A stretch of 64,000 bases of DNA from NCBI RefSeq assembly GCF_036088315.1, contig NZ_CP107996.1, positions 124,001 to 188,000 of the forward strand, read 5' to 3'. Position 1 is the stretch's first letter; every line of letters begins with the position of its first letter. The notes beneath the pieces are model-generated. The model was not told where the DNA came from, made no database searches, and was given only the letters and a program-made list of their open reading frames with translations. Positions 51,033 to 59,151 of the stretch are shown here, piece by piece. The position numbers and the translations under genes were made by a program. The DNA is from Streptomyces sp. NBC_00344 (GTDB lineage: Bacteria; Actinomycetota; Actinomycetes; Streptomycetales; Streptomycetaceae).

Positions 51033-52205
51033 TCAGCCGGCGGTGGGCATCTGCAGAACTCCCGTGCCCCGTTTGATCAGTTCGCCGGCGACGATGAGGC
51101 GCTGGATCTCGGATGTGCCTTCCCAGATACGGTCCACCCTCAGTTCGCGGTACAGCCGCTCCACCGGGTACGACCGGTCGTAGCCCCGCCCGCCGAAGAT
51201 CTGCACACACCGGTCGATGACCCGCCCGGAAGCTTCGCTGGCGGAGAGTTTGGCGATGGCGGCCTTGGCGTGCAGGGTCTTGCGGTCCGCGGTTCCGTTG
51301 TCCACCTCCCAGGCCACCTGATGCGCGTAGGCGCGGTTGACGGCGATGTCCACGGCGCAGTCCGCGAGCATGCCCTGCACGAGCTGGAAGTCCGAGATCG
51401 GTACACCGAACTGCTTCCGCTCCACAGCCCAGTCACGTGCGAGCCCCAGCGCCCGCTCGGCCGCGCCCGTCGTCCGCGCCGCGATCATCAGCCGTTCCTC
51501 GGTGAACCAGGACCGGGTGATGTCGTAACCGTTGCCGATGCCGCCCAGAACGGCGTCCTCGGCGACCCGAACGTCGGTGAAGGTGAACTCGGGGTGTTCG
51601 TAGACGAAGGTGTGCATGAAGCGCGGCACCCGGGTCATCTCGATGCCCGGGGTGTCCTTGTCGACGAGGAACAAGGTGGGGGCCCGGTCGTCGCCCGCTG
51701 CGGCGAGGACGATGAGGAAGTCGGCGTGGTCCCCGACGGTGACAAACCACTTCTCGCCGTTCAGCGCCCAGCCGTCCGCGGTGCGGGTCGCGGTGGTCGC
51801 CAGGTTCTGCGGGTCGGAGCCCGCGCCTGGCTCGGTCACGGCGTAGCAGTCGCGGCGCTCACCGCGGATGACCGGCTCGAGGTACCGTTCGCGCTGCTGC
51901 GGGGTGCAGAAACGCAGGGCGTTGGCCGGGCGCCAGACGGTGTCCCACAGGGCCCCGGTCAGCCGGCCCAGTTCCTCCTGGACGATGGCCTGCTCCAGGA
52001 TGGTGAGACCCGCGCCGCCCCATTCCCGCGGCATGTTGACCGCTTGCAGTCCGCTGTCGAGGACAGCAGTTCGGATGTCGGCGTGAGCCTGCGGCGGCAG
52101 GCCGTTGTTCTCCTCGCAGTCGACCTCGTAGGCGGTGAGGATTGCGGTGAGTTCGCGTGCGGTGCTCTTGAGCTCCGCCTGGCGGGCGGTGAGACGGAAG
52201 TCCAT
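51033..52205 (-). CDS. acyl-CoA dehydrogenase 1
   Basis: A 390-residue FAD-dependent acyl-CoA dehydrogenase: CYAVTEPGAGSDPQNLATTA and WALNGEKWFVTVGDHADFL for FAD and substrate, RAYAHQVAWEVD, QIFGGRGYDRSYPVERLYRELRVDRIWEGTSEIQRLI with the catalytic glutamate of WEGTSE. It introduces a 2,3-double bond into an acyl-CoA. ATG 52205 follows GAGGA. It and the next upstream gene are 390-residue paralogues whose 3' ends are almost identical in DNA, while their 5' halves differ. Confidence 0.94.
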   Translation of the reverse strand: MDFRLTARQAELKSTARELTAILTAYEVDCEENNGLPPQAHADIRTAVLDSGLQAVNMPREWGGAGLTILEQAIVQEELGRLTGALWDTVWRPANALRFCTPQQRERYLEPVIRGERRDCYAVTEPGAGSDPQNLATTATRTADGWALNGEKWFVTVGDHADFLIVLAAAGDDRAPTLFLVDKDTPGIEMTRVPRFMHTFVYEHPEFTFTDVRVAEDAVLGGIGNGYDITRSWFTEERLMIAARTTGAAERALGLARDWAVERKQFGVPISDFQLVQGMLADCAVDIAVNRAYAHQVAWEVDNGTADRKTLHAKAAIAKLSASEASGRVIDRCVQIFGGRGYDRSYPVERLYRELRVDRIWEGTSEIQRLIVAGELIKRGTGVLQMPTAG

Positions 52206-52261
52206 GTCATTCCTCGGAGTTCGGTGGCAGACAGACCGTTGGACGGGTGGGGGCAGGGGGG

Positions 52262-53434
52262 TCAGGTCAGGGGGAGGTCGAGGGCGCGGGTGCCGCGCTT
52301 GATGAGCTCGTTGGCGATGATCAGTCGCTGGATCTCGGATGTGCCTTCCCAGATCCGGTCCACCCGCAGTTCGCGGTACAGCCGCTCCACCGGGTACGAC
52401 CGGTCGTAGCCCCGCCCGCCGAAGATCTGCACACACCGGTCGATGACCCGCCCGGCAGCCTCGCTCGCGGCGAGTTTCGCGGTCGACGCCTTCGCATGCA
52501 GCGTCTTGCGGTCGGTGTGCGGCTGATCGGCTTCCCAGGCGACCTGATGGGTGTAGGCGCGGTTGACGGCGATGTCCACGGCGCAGTCCGCGAGCATGCC
52601 CTGGACCAGCTGGAAGTCCGCGATCGGCGCTCCGAACTGCCGCCGCTCCACGGCCCAGTCACGTGCCAGCCCCAGCGCCCGCTCGGCCGCACCCGTCGTC
52701 CGCGCCGCGATCATCAGCCGCTCGTCGGTGAACCATTCCTTGGTCAGTTCGTAGCCGTTGCCGACGCCGCCGAGCACGTCTTCGTCAGGGACGAAGACGT
52801 CGGTGAAGGTGAACTCGGGGTGTCCGTTCACGGCGGAGTGCATGAAGCGTGGCACCCGGGTCATGTCGACGCCCGGTGCCTGCTTGTCGACGAAGAAGAG
52901 AGTGGCCGCCCGCTCGGGGCCGGCGTCCGCCTGGACGAGCAGGAAGTCGGCGATGTCGCCGCAGGTGACGAACCACTTCTCGCCGTTCAGCAGCCAGCCG
53001 CCGTCGGCGCGGGTGGCCGTGCTGGTGCCGGAGCCGGGGTCGGAGCCCGCGCCGGGTTCGGTGACCGCGAAGGCGTCGAAGCGCTCCCCCCGGATGACGG
53101 GCAGCAGGTACTTCTCCCGCTGGGCTTCGGTGCCGTACGCCAGGACGTTGGCGGGGCGCCAGGGGATGTCCCACAGGCAGTTGGTGACCTTGCCGAACTC
53201 CTCCTCGACGATGACCTGGTCGAGCAGGGACAGGCCGGGACCGCCCCACTTCTCGGGCATGTTGATGGCGTAGACGCCTGCGTCGATCGCGGCCCGGGTG
53301 AGCTCGCGGACGGTGTCGGCGGGCAGTGGTCCGCCCGCTTCCTCGGACTGGTTCTCGTAGCGCATGAGGAGTTCGGTGTATGCGGCGGCCCTGGCCTTCA
53401 GGCCGGCCTGGTGCGGGGTGTAGCGGAAGTCCAT
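52262..53434 (-). CDS. acyl-CoA dehydrogenase 2
   Basis: A 390-residue paralogue of the neighbouring acyl-CoA dehydrogenase: FAVTEPGAGSDPGSGTSTATR, WLLNGEKWFVTCGDIADFL, RAYTHQVAWEADQ, and the same QIFGGRGYDRSYPVERLYREL block with the catalytic glutamate of WEGTSE. N-terminal halves of the two differ clearly, so they may act on different chain shapes or form a hetero-oligomer, as some alpha/beta acyl-CoA dehydrogenases do. ATG 53434; 56 bases separate the two genes. Confidence 0.94.
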   Translation of the reverse strand: MDFRYTPHQAGLKARAAAYTELLMRYENQSEEAGGPLPADTVRELTRAAIDAGVYAINMPEKWGGPGLSLLDQVIVEEEFGKVTNCLWDIPWRPANVLAYGTEAQREKYLLPVIRGERFDAFAVTEPGAGSDPGSGTSTATRADGGWLLNGEKWFVTCGDIADFLLVQADAGPERAATLFFVDKQAPGVDMTRVPRFMHSAVNGHPEFTFTDVFVPDEDVLGGVGNGYELTKEWFTDERLMIAARTTGAAERALGLARDWAVERRQFGAPIADFQLVQGMLADCAVDIAVNRAYTHQVAWEADQPHTDRKTLHAKASTAKLAASEAAGRVIDRCVQIFGGRGYDRSYPVERLYRELRVDRIWEGTSEIQRLIIANELIKRGTRALDLPLT

Positions 53435-53490
53435 GGTGTCCTCCGGGGACGGGGCGCGGTGGCGGAGAGGGTGGTTGCGGGGAGCTGGAT

Positions 53491-55578
53491 TCAGGCGAGT
53501 ACGGCGCGGGCGTCGAGCGCGAGGACACCGTCCGGGCGGACGAGCAGTGGATTGACCTCGAGTTCCGCGATCTCGGGGTGGGCGGCGGCCACTTCGGTGA
53601 TGCGCTCGATGGCCGCCGCCGCTGCCGCCACGTCGACCGCGGGCCTGCCGCGTACTCCTCTCAGCAGTGCGGAGGTCCGCAAGCCGGTCAGCAGTCGTTC
53701 GCCCCGGGCTGCCGGTACGGGCGCCAGGGAGAACGCGACATCGTGCAGGGCCTCGGTGAGCACACCCCCCAGGCCTGCCATGGCGACCGGCCCGAACCGG
53801 GGGTCGCGGTTGACACCCACGATGAGTTCTACGCCGTCTGTGGGATCGGCCATCGCCTCGACGGAGTAGGAGGCGGCTCCGAGCCGGCCGGCCATCTCCC
53901 GGTAGGCGGCCACCAGGGCCTCCCGGTCGGGCAGCCCGAGCGCCACCCCGCCGGCGTCGGACTTGTGCAGCAGGTGCAGCGCCTTGAGGACGTACGGCCC
54001 GGGGAACTCGTCCGCCGCGGCGCGCAGTCCGGCCTCGTCGGTGATCTCCCGGGCTGCGGGGAAGGGCACTCCCGCCGCGCTGAGCAGCGCCCGGATGCCG
54101 TGGTATCCGCTGTCCCGCAGGGGTGGCGCCGCGGGCGGCAGCGGGCACACGCCGGCGGGTCCCGCGGTCCGGGCCGCGGTCATGGCTGTCAGCGCACGCG
54201 CCGCGTCCTCGGTGGCGGCAAACACCGGGATGCCCCCGTCGACCAGTGTCCGGCAGCTCGGCGCTTCGGGGAACATCGACTGCACCACCAGGGGCTTGGC
54301 CGTCGCCGTCGCGTGGCTGACCATCTGCCGGGCGGTCTCCAGCTCGCCGGCCGCGAGTGCGTTGCCGCCGCCCATCGTTCCGCTGTCGGATGCCGGGCCG
54401 CCCAGCCCACCCTTGGCGGCCGAGTAGCCGCCGAAGTAACCGGTCAGCAGGACGGAATCGATGTCGTCGGAGGCGAGCAGCGCACCGACGGTGTCACCGT
54501 ACGAGTGCGGGTTCTGCTCGCCCATCCCGGCGAGATCGACGGGGTTGCCGACGGCGGACTGGGCCCACAGCAGGGTCCGGAGCCGGTCCTGGTCGGCGGG
54601 GCCGAGTTCGGGAACGCAAAGTCCCGCGGATTCCGCGGCGTCCGCTGCGATGGCTCCGTGACCGCCGCCGTCGGTGCACACCGCTGTCCGGTGCCCGGTG
54701 GCGCGTCGTCCGCCGTCGAGCGCGGCGAGCACAACGGCCATTTCGCGTGGTGTGGCGACCAGTTCCACACCCGCGTCGCGGCAGGCCGCGGCCACGACGT
54801 CGGCGGAGGTGGTCAGGGCGCCGGTGTGCGATTGTGCGCTGCGGGCGGATGCGGAGCCGCGACCCGCGGTGAGCAGCACGACCGGTTTACCCGCGGCGGC
54901 GGCTGCCTCGGCGAAGGCACGGCCGTCCCCGAAGTCCTCCGCGTACACGGCAATGGCGCGGGTGGGCTGGTGCCGGGCGGCGTCCTCTACGAGGTCGACC
55001 AGGGTGACGTCGGCCTGGTTGCCGAGGGAGACGAAGCGGGAGAATCCCAACCCGTGTGGAGCACAGCGGAGTTGGAGTTCGAGGGCGAGGTTGCCGCTCT
55101 GGCTGAGCAGCGCGATGCCGCCGGGCGCGAACCGGTCCGATGCGAGATAGAGCTCGGTTGTGTTGTCGGTGATGCCGAGGCAGTTGGGGCCGACGAGGAC
55201 GGCGCCGGCCTCGCGCACCCGTGCGGCGATGGCCTGTTGGCGCGCCAGTCCCGCGGGACCCGTTTCGGCGAAGCCGGCGGTGATACCGACGATGGCACGG
55301 GCGCCGCAGGCCAGTGCGTCGTCGACGGCGGTCTCGAACCCGGCACCCGGTACGGCGATCACCACGAGATCGACGGGTTCGCCGATGTCGGCGAGGCCGG
55401 TGGCGGCGGCGCGTCCCAGGACCGTTCCGCCGCGGCGGTTCACGAGGTGGACGGGCCGGCGGCCGGGAGCCCTCAGGGCCTGGGAGGCGACCGCGTGGCC
55501 GTACTTCGCCGGGTCGTCACTGGCACCGACCACCGCTACCGACGTGGGGTCGAACAGGGCCGACAGGTCACGTCCCAT
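53491..55578 (-). CDS. ADP-forming acyl-CoA synthetase (acetate-CoA ligase family)
   Basis: A 695-residue fusion of the alpha and beta parts of NDP-forming acyl-CoA synthetases: CoA-binding Rossmann domain (LFDPTSVAVVGASDDPAKYG), the succinyl-CoA-synthetase-like flavodoxin domain with the phospho-histidine in SQSHTGALTTS, and a C-terminal ATP-grasp domain (GYHGIRALLSAAGVPFPAAR to LKALHLLHKSDAGGV to ELEVNPLLV). It makes an acyl-CoA from acid, CoA and ATP, giving ADP, or works in reverse. ATG 55578 with GGGAGAGG; GTG 55584 would overlap the ferredoxin stop. Confidence 0.93.
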   Translation of the reverse strand: MGRDLSALFDPTSVAVVGASDDPAKYGHAVASQALRAPGRRPVHLVNRRGGTVLGRAAATGLADIGEPVDLVVIAVPGAGFETAVDDALACGARAIVGITAGFAETGPAGLARQQAIAARVREAGAVLVGPNCLGITDNTTELYLASDRFAPGGIALLSQSGNLALELQLRCAPHGLGFSRFVSLGNQADVTLVDLVEDAARHQPTRAIAVYAEDFGDGRAFAEAAAAAGKPVVLLTAGRGSASARSAQSHTGALTTSADVVAAACRDAGVELVATPREMAVVLAALDGGRRATGHRTAVCTDGGGHGAIAADAAESAGLCVPELGPADQDRLRTLLWAQSAVGNPVDLAGMGEQNPHSYGDTVGALLASDDIDSVLLTGYFGGYSAAKGGLGGPASDSGTMGGGNALAAGELETARQMVSHATATAKPLVVQSMFPEAPSCRTLVDGGIPVFAATEDAARALTAMTAARTAGPAGVCPLPPAAPPLRDSGYHGIRALLSAAGVPFPAAREITDEAGLRAAADEFPGPYVLKALHLLHKSDAGGVALGLPDREALVAAYREMAGRLGAASYSVEAMADPTDGVELIVGVNRDPRFGPVAMAGLGGVLTEALHDVAFSLAPVPAARGERLLTGLRTSALLRGVRGRPAVDVAAAAAAIERITEVAAAHPEIAELEVNPLLVRPDGVLALDARAVLA

Positions 55579-55580
55579 GG

Positions 55581-55769
55581 TCACCTCTCCCACTTGAGGG
55601 CGGAGTTGGGGCAGGCCGCGGCGGCGCTGGCGGCGGCTTCGGCGGCGCCGGAGCCGGGCTGGGCGACGACGGTGGCATAGCCCCATTCATCGAGGTCGAT
55701 GAGATCGGGAGCCGGTTCATGGCAGAGGCCGTAGCCCTGGCAGCGGGTGGCGTCGAGGAGAAGCTTCAC
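55581..55769 (-). CDS. 3Fe-4S-type ferredoxin
   Basis: A 62-residue ferredoxin with cysteines at 10 and 16 (CQGYGLC) and at 53 (ACPNSAL), and a hydrophilic residue at the position where a fourth cysteine would sit, as in the one-cluster 3Fe-4S ferredoxins of Streptomyces. It is acidic and would carry single electrons. It lies between a NuoF-like flavoprotein and the acyl-CoA synthetase, and the divergent Rieske oxygenase needs such an electron donor. Confidence 0.92.
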   Translation of the reverse strand: MKLLLDATRCQGYGLCHEPAPDLIDLDEWGYATVVAQPGSGAAEAAASAAAACPNSALKWER

Positions 55770-55781
55770 GGGGGATTCCTT

Positions 55782-57065
55782 TCAGCGAGGGCAGGGTGCG
55801 GAGTCCGGGAGGGTTTCGGCCCGGTCGGTCACCTTCGGTACGGCCACGGTCAGTTGCCGTGCCGCGCGGGCATCGCGTTCACAGGTCGGGCAGGGGCCGT
55901 CCAGATGGGAGCTGACGAGGTGCGGGAAAGCCCGCAGCAGGCTGCCGGCCGTACCCGCCGCGGCGTCGAGCAGCCCGCAGGCGCCGCGACCGGGCAGGGC
56001 GGTGGACCAGCGGTGGAGGTTGGTGTGCACGCCGGCCTCAGCGGTGCCGGAGGCGAGTGCGGTCAGCGCATCGTGGATCGATCCGGTACCCGCGACGCAG
56101 ACGCCGCACTGGCGTGTGCTCTGTGCCGCGAGGTGGCGGGCGGCGAGGGCGGCGACGGAGACCGGGCACTCGTCAGGGGCGAGGAAGCGGATCGCTGCGC
56201 ATCCCAGGGCGGTGCCGGCGGCGCTCAGGGTGTCGGGGTCGAGGGCGAGGTCCAGGGACCGGGGTCCGATGAGTCCGCCGAACAGTCCGCCCATCAGGGC
56301 GCCGACCGGCTCCGGAGTGCCCTGGGTCCGCGCCAGGGTGCGCAGCGTGGTGCCGTACGGCACCTCGGCGAGCAGCGGTCCGGCGCTCCCGCCGGAGAGC
56401 GTCACCAGGGTGGCGCGGGCCGTGCGGCGCCGCTCCTCCGGCCGTGCGGCGAGGAGCGCGATCCGGGCCAGGGTCTCGACGTTGGCGATGAGTGTCGGTG
56501 CACCACCGACGCCCTGTTCGTAAGGGCGGGGCGGCTTGGCGGTCGGCAGGGCGGGGCCGCCGTTGATCCGGCGGACCACGGCGGTCTCCTCGCCGGCGAC
56601 GTAGGTGTGCGGGGTCTCGATGACCTCCACCGGCAGCTCCGTTTCCCGCTCGGTGAGCGCCCGGCGGATCCGTTCGCCCGCGACCGGGTCGGCCAGATAG
56701 ACGTAGCCGCGGCGCGCACCGGTGATCGCGGCGGCGCGGGCGAGCCCGTCGAGGACGAGGTGCGGCCTGGCCCGCAGCAGCCAGCGGTCCTTGACGGAAC
56801 CGGGTTCCCCCTCTTCACCGTTGGCGACTACGACGGGAGGGGCTCCGGCGTCGCGGACCGCGCGGAGTTTCACGGCGACGGGGAACCCCGCCCCGCCGCG
56901 GCCGCGCAGGCCCGCGGCGGCGATGTGACCGAGCAGTTCGCCGGGGCCTGTCGCGTCGCGGTAGCCCCCGGTCGCGGCGTACTCGTCGGCCGCCTCGGTC
57001 CGCTCCGGCGTCATGCCGAGCACGGCGGGGGCTCCTCGTGACAGCAGGGAGTCGGTCCCGGTCAT
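55782..57065 (-). CDS. NuoF-like NADH:ferredoxin flavoprotein
   Basis: A 427-residue protein of the complex I 51-kDa (NuoF/HoxF) family: glycine-rich FMN/NADH loop GLRGRGGAGFPVAVKL, VVANGEEGEPGSVKDR, TYVAGEETAVVRRINGG, and the C-terminal cysteine set CGVCVAGTG, GRGACGLLDA and CPTCERD. Stand-alone NuoF-like proteins feed electrons from NADH into small carriers. Next to a ferredoxin and opposite a Rieske oxygenase, it is the best candidate for the reductase. ATG 57065 overlaps the stop of the 134-residue protein (ATGA). Confidence 0.87.
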   Translation of the reverse strand: MTGTDSLLSRGAPAVLGMTPERTEAADEYAATGGYRDATGPGELLGHIAAAGLRGRGGAGFPVAVKLRAVRDAGAPPVVVANGEEGEPGSVKDRWLLRARPHLVLDGLARAAAITGARRGYVYLADPVAGERIRRALTERETELPVEVIETPHTYVAGEETAVVRRINGGPALPTAKPPRPYEQGVGGAPTLIANVETLARIALLAARPEERRRTARATLVTLSGGSAGPLLAEVPYGTTLRTLARTQGTPEPVGALMGGLFGGLIGPRSLDLALDPDTLSAAGTALGCAAIRFLAPDECPVSVAALAARHLAAQSTRQCGVCVAGTGSIHDALTALASGTAEAGVHTNLHRWSTALPGRGACGLLDAAAGTAGSLLRAFPHLVSSHLDGPCPTCERDARAARQLTVAVPKVTDRAETLPDSAPCPR

Positions 57066-57466
57066 CGTCGGTCTCCGTCCGGTGGGGCGGCGCGCAGCGT
57101 GCGCACCGCGCTTTCCAGGGCTCTGCGGTCCGCCGCCGTCCGGCCGTATCCGGTTCCCGGGAGGCCGATGAGCATGCGGTGGTGGTCAAGGACGACCTCT
57201 GCTGCGAGGAGCGCTTCCCGCGGGTCGCCGCGGGCGGTGCCCTCGGCGACGGCAGTCACCAGGGAGGTCACTTCGGCGAGATACCGGAGCCAGCCGCGCT
57301 GTGTGCCGTGCAGGATCAGGGCCTCGACGCGGCGGCGCTCGGCCGCCACTCCTTGCGGCGCCGGCATGGCGCCCTGTCCGGTCCGGAGGGACGCGACGGC
57401 GGGTGGCAGCTCCCGCTCCGGTTCGGGGGTGAGCCCGAGCCAGATCAGACTCCGACGACCGCTCAT
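57062..57466 (-). CDS. 134-residue protein, unknown
   Basis: A hydrophilic helical protein with a leucine-rich middle (LILHGTQRGWLRYLAEVTSLVTAV) and no cysteines, signal peptide or membrane helix. It starts at ATG 57466 behind GGAGG and overlaps the NuoF-like gene as ATGA, so it is the first gene of the leftward unit and probably a partner of that flavoprotein. I do not recognise the family. Confidence 0.75.
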   Translation of the reverse strand: MSGRRSLIWLGLTPEPERELPPAVASLRTGQGAMPAPQGVAAERRRVEALILHGTQRGWLRYLAEVTSLVTAVAEGTARGDPREALLAAEVVLDHHRMLIGLPGTGYGRTAADRRALESAVRTLRAAPPDGDRR

Positions 57467-57657
57467 ACGTGCCTCCGGGAGAGGGTGGGGAACGGTGCAC
57501 GGCCTGGGCGCCGGGCTGCGGGCTTCGAGTGAGGTCCGCAGCGAGGCGGCACTGCGGTGCCGTGGGATGGGTTCGGCGAGGGGAAGAAGGGCGCGGGACG
57601 CCCGCTCGCTGCCGGTGTCCGCTGCGACGGAACGCCGGGAGCAGCGATACGACTAAG

Positions 57658-57677
57658 CTAACTAATCAATTAGTCAG
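57658..57677. promoter_or_regulatory. twin palindrome, copy 1
   Basis: A 20-bp imperfect palindrome, CTAACTAATCAATTAGTCAG, whose core ACTAAT-CA-ATTAGT is perfectly symmetric. Copy 2 is at 57715-57734, about 57 bp away centre to centre. Typical size and symmetry for a TetR-family site. Confidence 0.7.
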
Positions 57678-57687
57678 TCCACAAGTC

Positions 57688-57716
57688 TTGACTTCGCGGA
57701 AACACCTCAGCAGTCT
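57688..57716 (+). promoter_or_regulatory. candidate promoter of the Rieske-ABC operon
   Basis: TTGACT (57688-57693) with CAGTCT (57711-57716) 17 bp downstream. The -10 region runs into operator copy 2, so binding there would block the promoter. Confidence 0.5.
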
Positions 57717-57734
57717 GACTGACCAATTAGTCAG
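57715..57734. promoter_or_regulatory. twin palindrome, copy 2
   Basis: CTGACTGACCAATTAGTCAG, sharing the right half CAATTAGTCAG with copy 1 (57658-57677). It overlaps the -10 of the candidate rightward promoter. Confidence 0.65.
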
Positions 57735-57824
57735 CACAGGATTCCGGTACGCCGGTCCGGCTCGCCCAGCGTCTCCGGGCCCGCCGCGACATCCTTCGTC
57801 ACCGTGCGGCACTAGGAGATACCG

Positions 57825-58979
57825 ATGCAGTCCGAAGCCGTCGAGACATCACCGCCGACGCAGCAGTCCCCCGGGCAGGCACTGCCCGCTCGCTACTACA
57901 CCGACCCCTCGACGGCCGCCGCCGAGACCCGGCACATCTTCGCCCGTTCCTGGCAGCTGGTGTGCCACGAATCGGATCTGCCGGGGCCCGGAGCCCGGCT
58001 GGCCGCGACCGTCGCGGACCGTGAGGTGCTGGTCGTCCGTACCGAGGACGGCACGCTGGCCGGGCACCTCAACGTATGCCGGCACCGCGGCACCCGTCTG
58101 GTCACCACCCCTGAACCGGCCGGCAAGGCCATCCGCTGCCCCTATCACGGCTGGACGTACAAGCTCGACGGACGGCTGGTCGGCGCACCCGAGGCGCGGC
58201 AGATCCCCTGTCTGGACAAACCGGCGCTCGGCCTCTTCCCGGTCCGGGTGGAGTCCTTCCTCGGTTTCGTCTTCGCCAACCTCGACGCGGACGCCGTGCC
58301 GCTGGCCGAGCAGTGCGCCGGACTTGCGGAGGCAGTGGGGCACTACGCCGGGCCCGACCTGGTCCCGGTCGGCCGCAGCCGGATCCACGATGTGGCAGGG
58401 GCCGAGGAACAGCAGGCCAACTGGAAGGTGGCCGTCGACAACTACCTGGAGGGCTATCACGTCCCGGTCGCCCACCCAGGGCTGATGCGACTGCTCGACT
58501 ACCAGGGCTACACCTGCGAGATCGACGAGTCCTACGCACTGTTCGCCTCGCCGCTGCGCGACAAGCCGTCCTCGAACTGGGCGGAACGCCTGTACCAGCG
58601 CATCACCTCCCCCATGCCGGGGCTGACCGATGCGGACCGGCGGATCTGGCGCTACGCGGTGATCTATCCCAACACACTCATCGACTTCTACCCCGACCAT
58701 GTGCTTGCCTGGACCGCCATACCGACGGCAGTCGACCGCGTGGCCGTACCGGGCGCGTTCTACACCCGCCGCGGGACGAGTCCGCGGACCCGGCTCGCCC
58801 GGCGGCTCAACATCCACATCGGCTGGATCACCAATGACGAGGACGCCGAATTGGTGGCCCGCGTACAAAGCGGCCTCACCACTCCCGGCTTCGAGCCCGG
58901 CCCGCTGTCCCGGCGCGAGGCGGCTGTCGGCTGGTTCGCCGGCCGTGTGCGCGCGGACCTCGACGGCACCGACCGCTGA
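57825..58979 (+). CDS. Rieske non-heme iron oxygenase, alpha subunit
   Basis: A 384-residue ring-hydroxylating-type oxygenase. The Rieske 2Fe-2S motif is CRHRGTR with Cys85 and His87, then CPYHGW with Cys105 and His108 (CxH-X17-CxxH). The mononuclear iron site is in NWKVAVDNYLEGYHVPVAHP, with the Asp bridge and two His. Family members hydroxylate or demethylate quaternary amines (glycine betaine, carnitine, stachydrine) or aromatic rings. Linked polyamine-type importer and amine oxidase genes favour an amine. ATG 57825 follows TAGGAGA. A small beta subunit is not encoded, which fits the homotrimeric type. Confidence 0.93.
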   Translation: MQSEAVETSPPTQQSPGQALPARYYTDPSTAAAETRHIFARSWQLVCHESDLPGPGARLAATVADREVLVVRTEDGTLAGHLNVCRHRGTRLVTTPEPAGKAIRCPYHGWTYKLDGRLVGAPEARQIPCLDKPALGLFPVRVESFLGFVFANLDADAVPLAEQCAGLAEAVGHYAGPDLVPVGRSRIHDVAGAEEQQANWKVAVDNYLEGYHVPVAHPGLMRLLDYQGYTCEIDESYALFASPLRDKPSSNWAERLYQRITSPMPGLTDADRRIWRYAVIYPNTLIDFYPDHVLAWTAIPTAVDRVAVPGAFYTRRGTSPRTRLARRLNIHIGWITNDEDAELVARVQSGLTTPGFEPGPLSRREAAVGWFAGRVRADLDGTDR

Positions 58980-59151
58980 GCCGGACGCCGGCGAAGCAGC
59001 CTTACGCACCGTCCCCCTCCGCTTTATCAGCCAGCTCCCGGCGCACGCCGCACCGCGCCACGGCTGACGGGTCCCGCACGGAAACCAGGGCTTCCGTGCA
59101 CTCACGACCGCGCCCTGAAGCAGCGCTCGCCCCCTACGGAGAGGACCACCG

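Larger units (their letters stand above)
57467..57824. other. divergent control region of the Rieske locus
   Basis: About 360 bases between the leftward electron-transfer unit and the rightward Rieske gene. It is GC-rich except for 57650-57740, which carries twin operators and a promoter. The part from 57467 to 57650 shows nothing specific. Confidence 0.6.

Noticed and set aside
52247..53869. Antisense open frame opposite acyl-CoA dehydrogenase 2
   Set aside because: A codon-bias shadow; repeats the same antisense words seen opposite the paralogue.
53380..55680. Antisense open frame of 766 codons opposite the acyl-CoA synthetase
   Set aside because: No motif, no ribosome binding site; the opposite strand encodes a full recognised enzyme.
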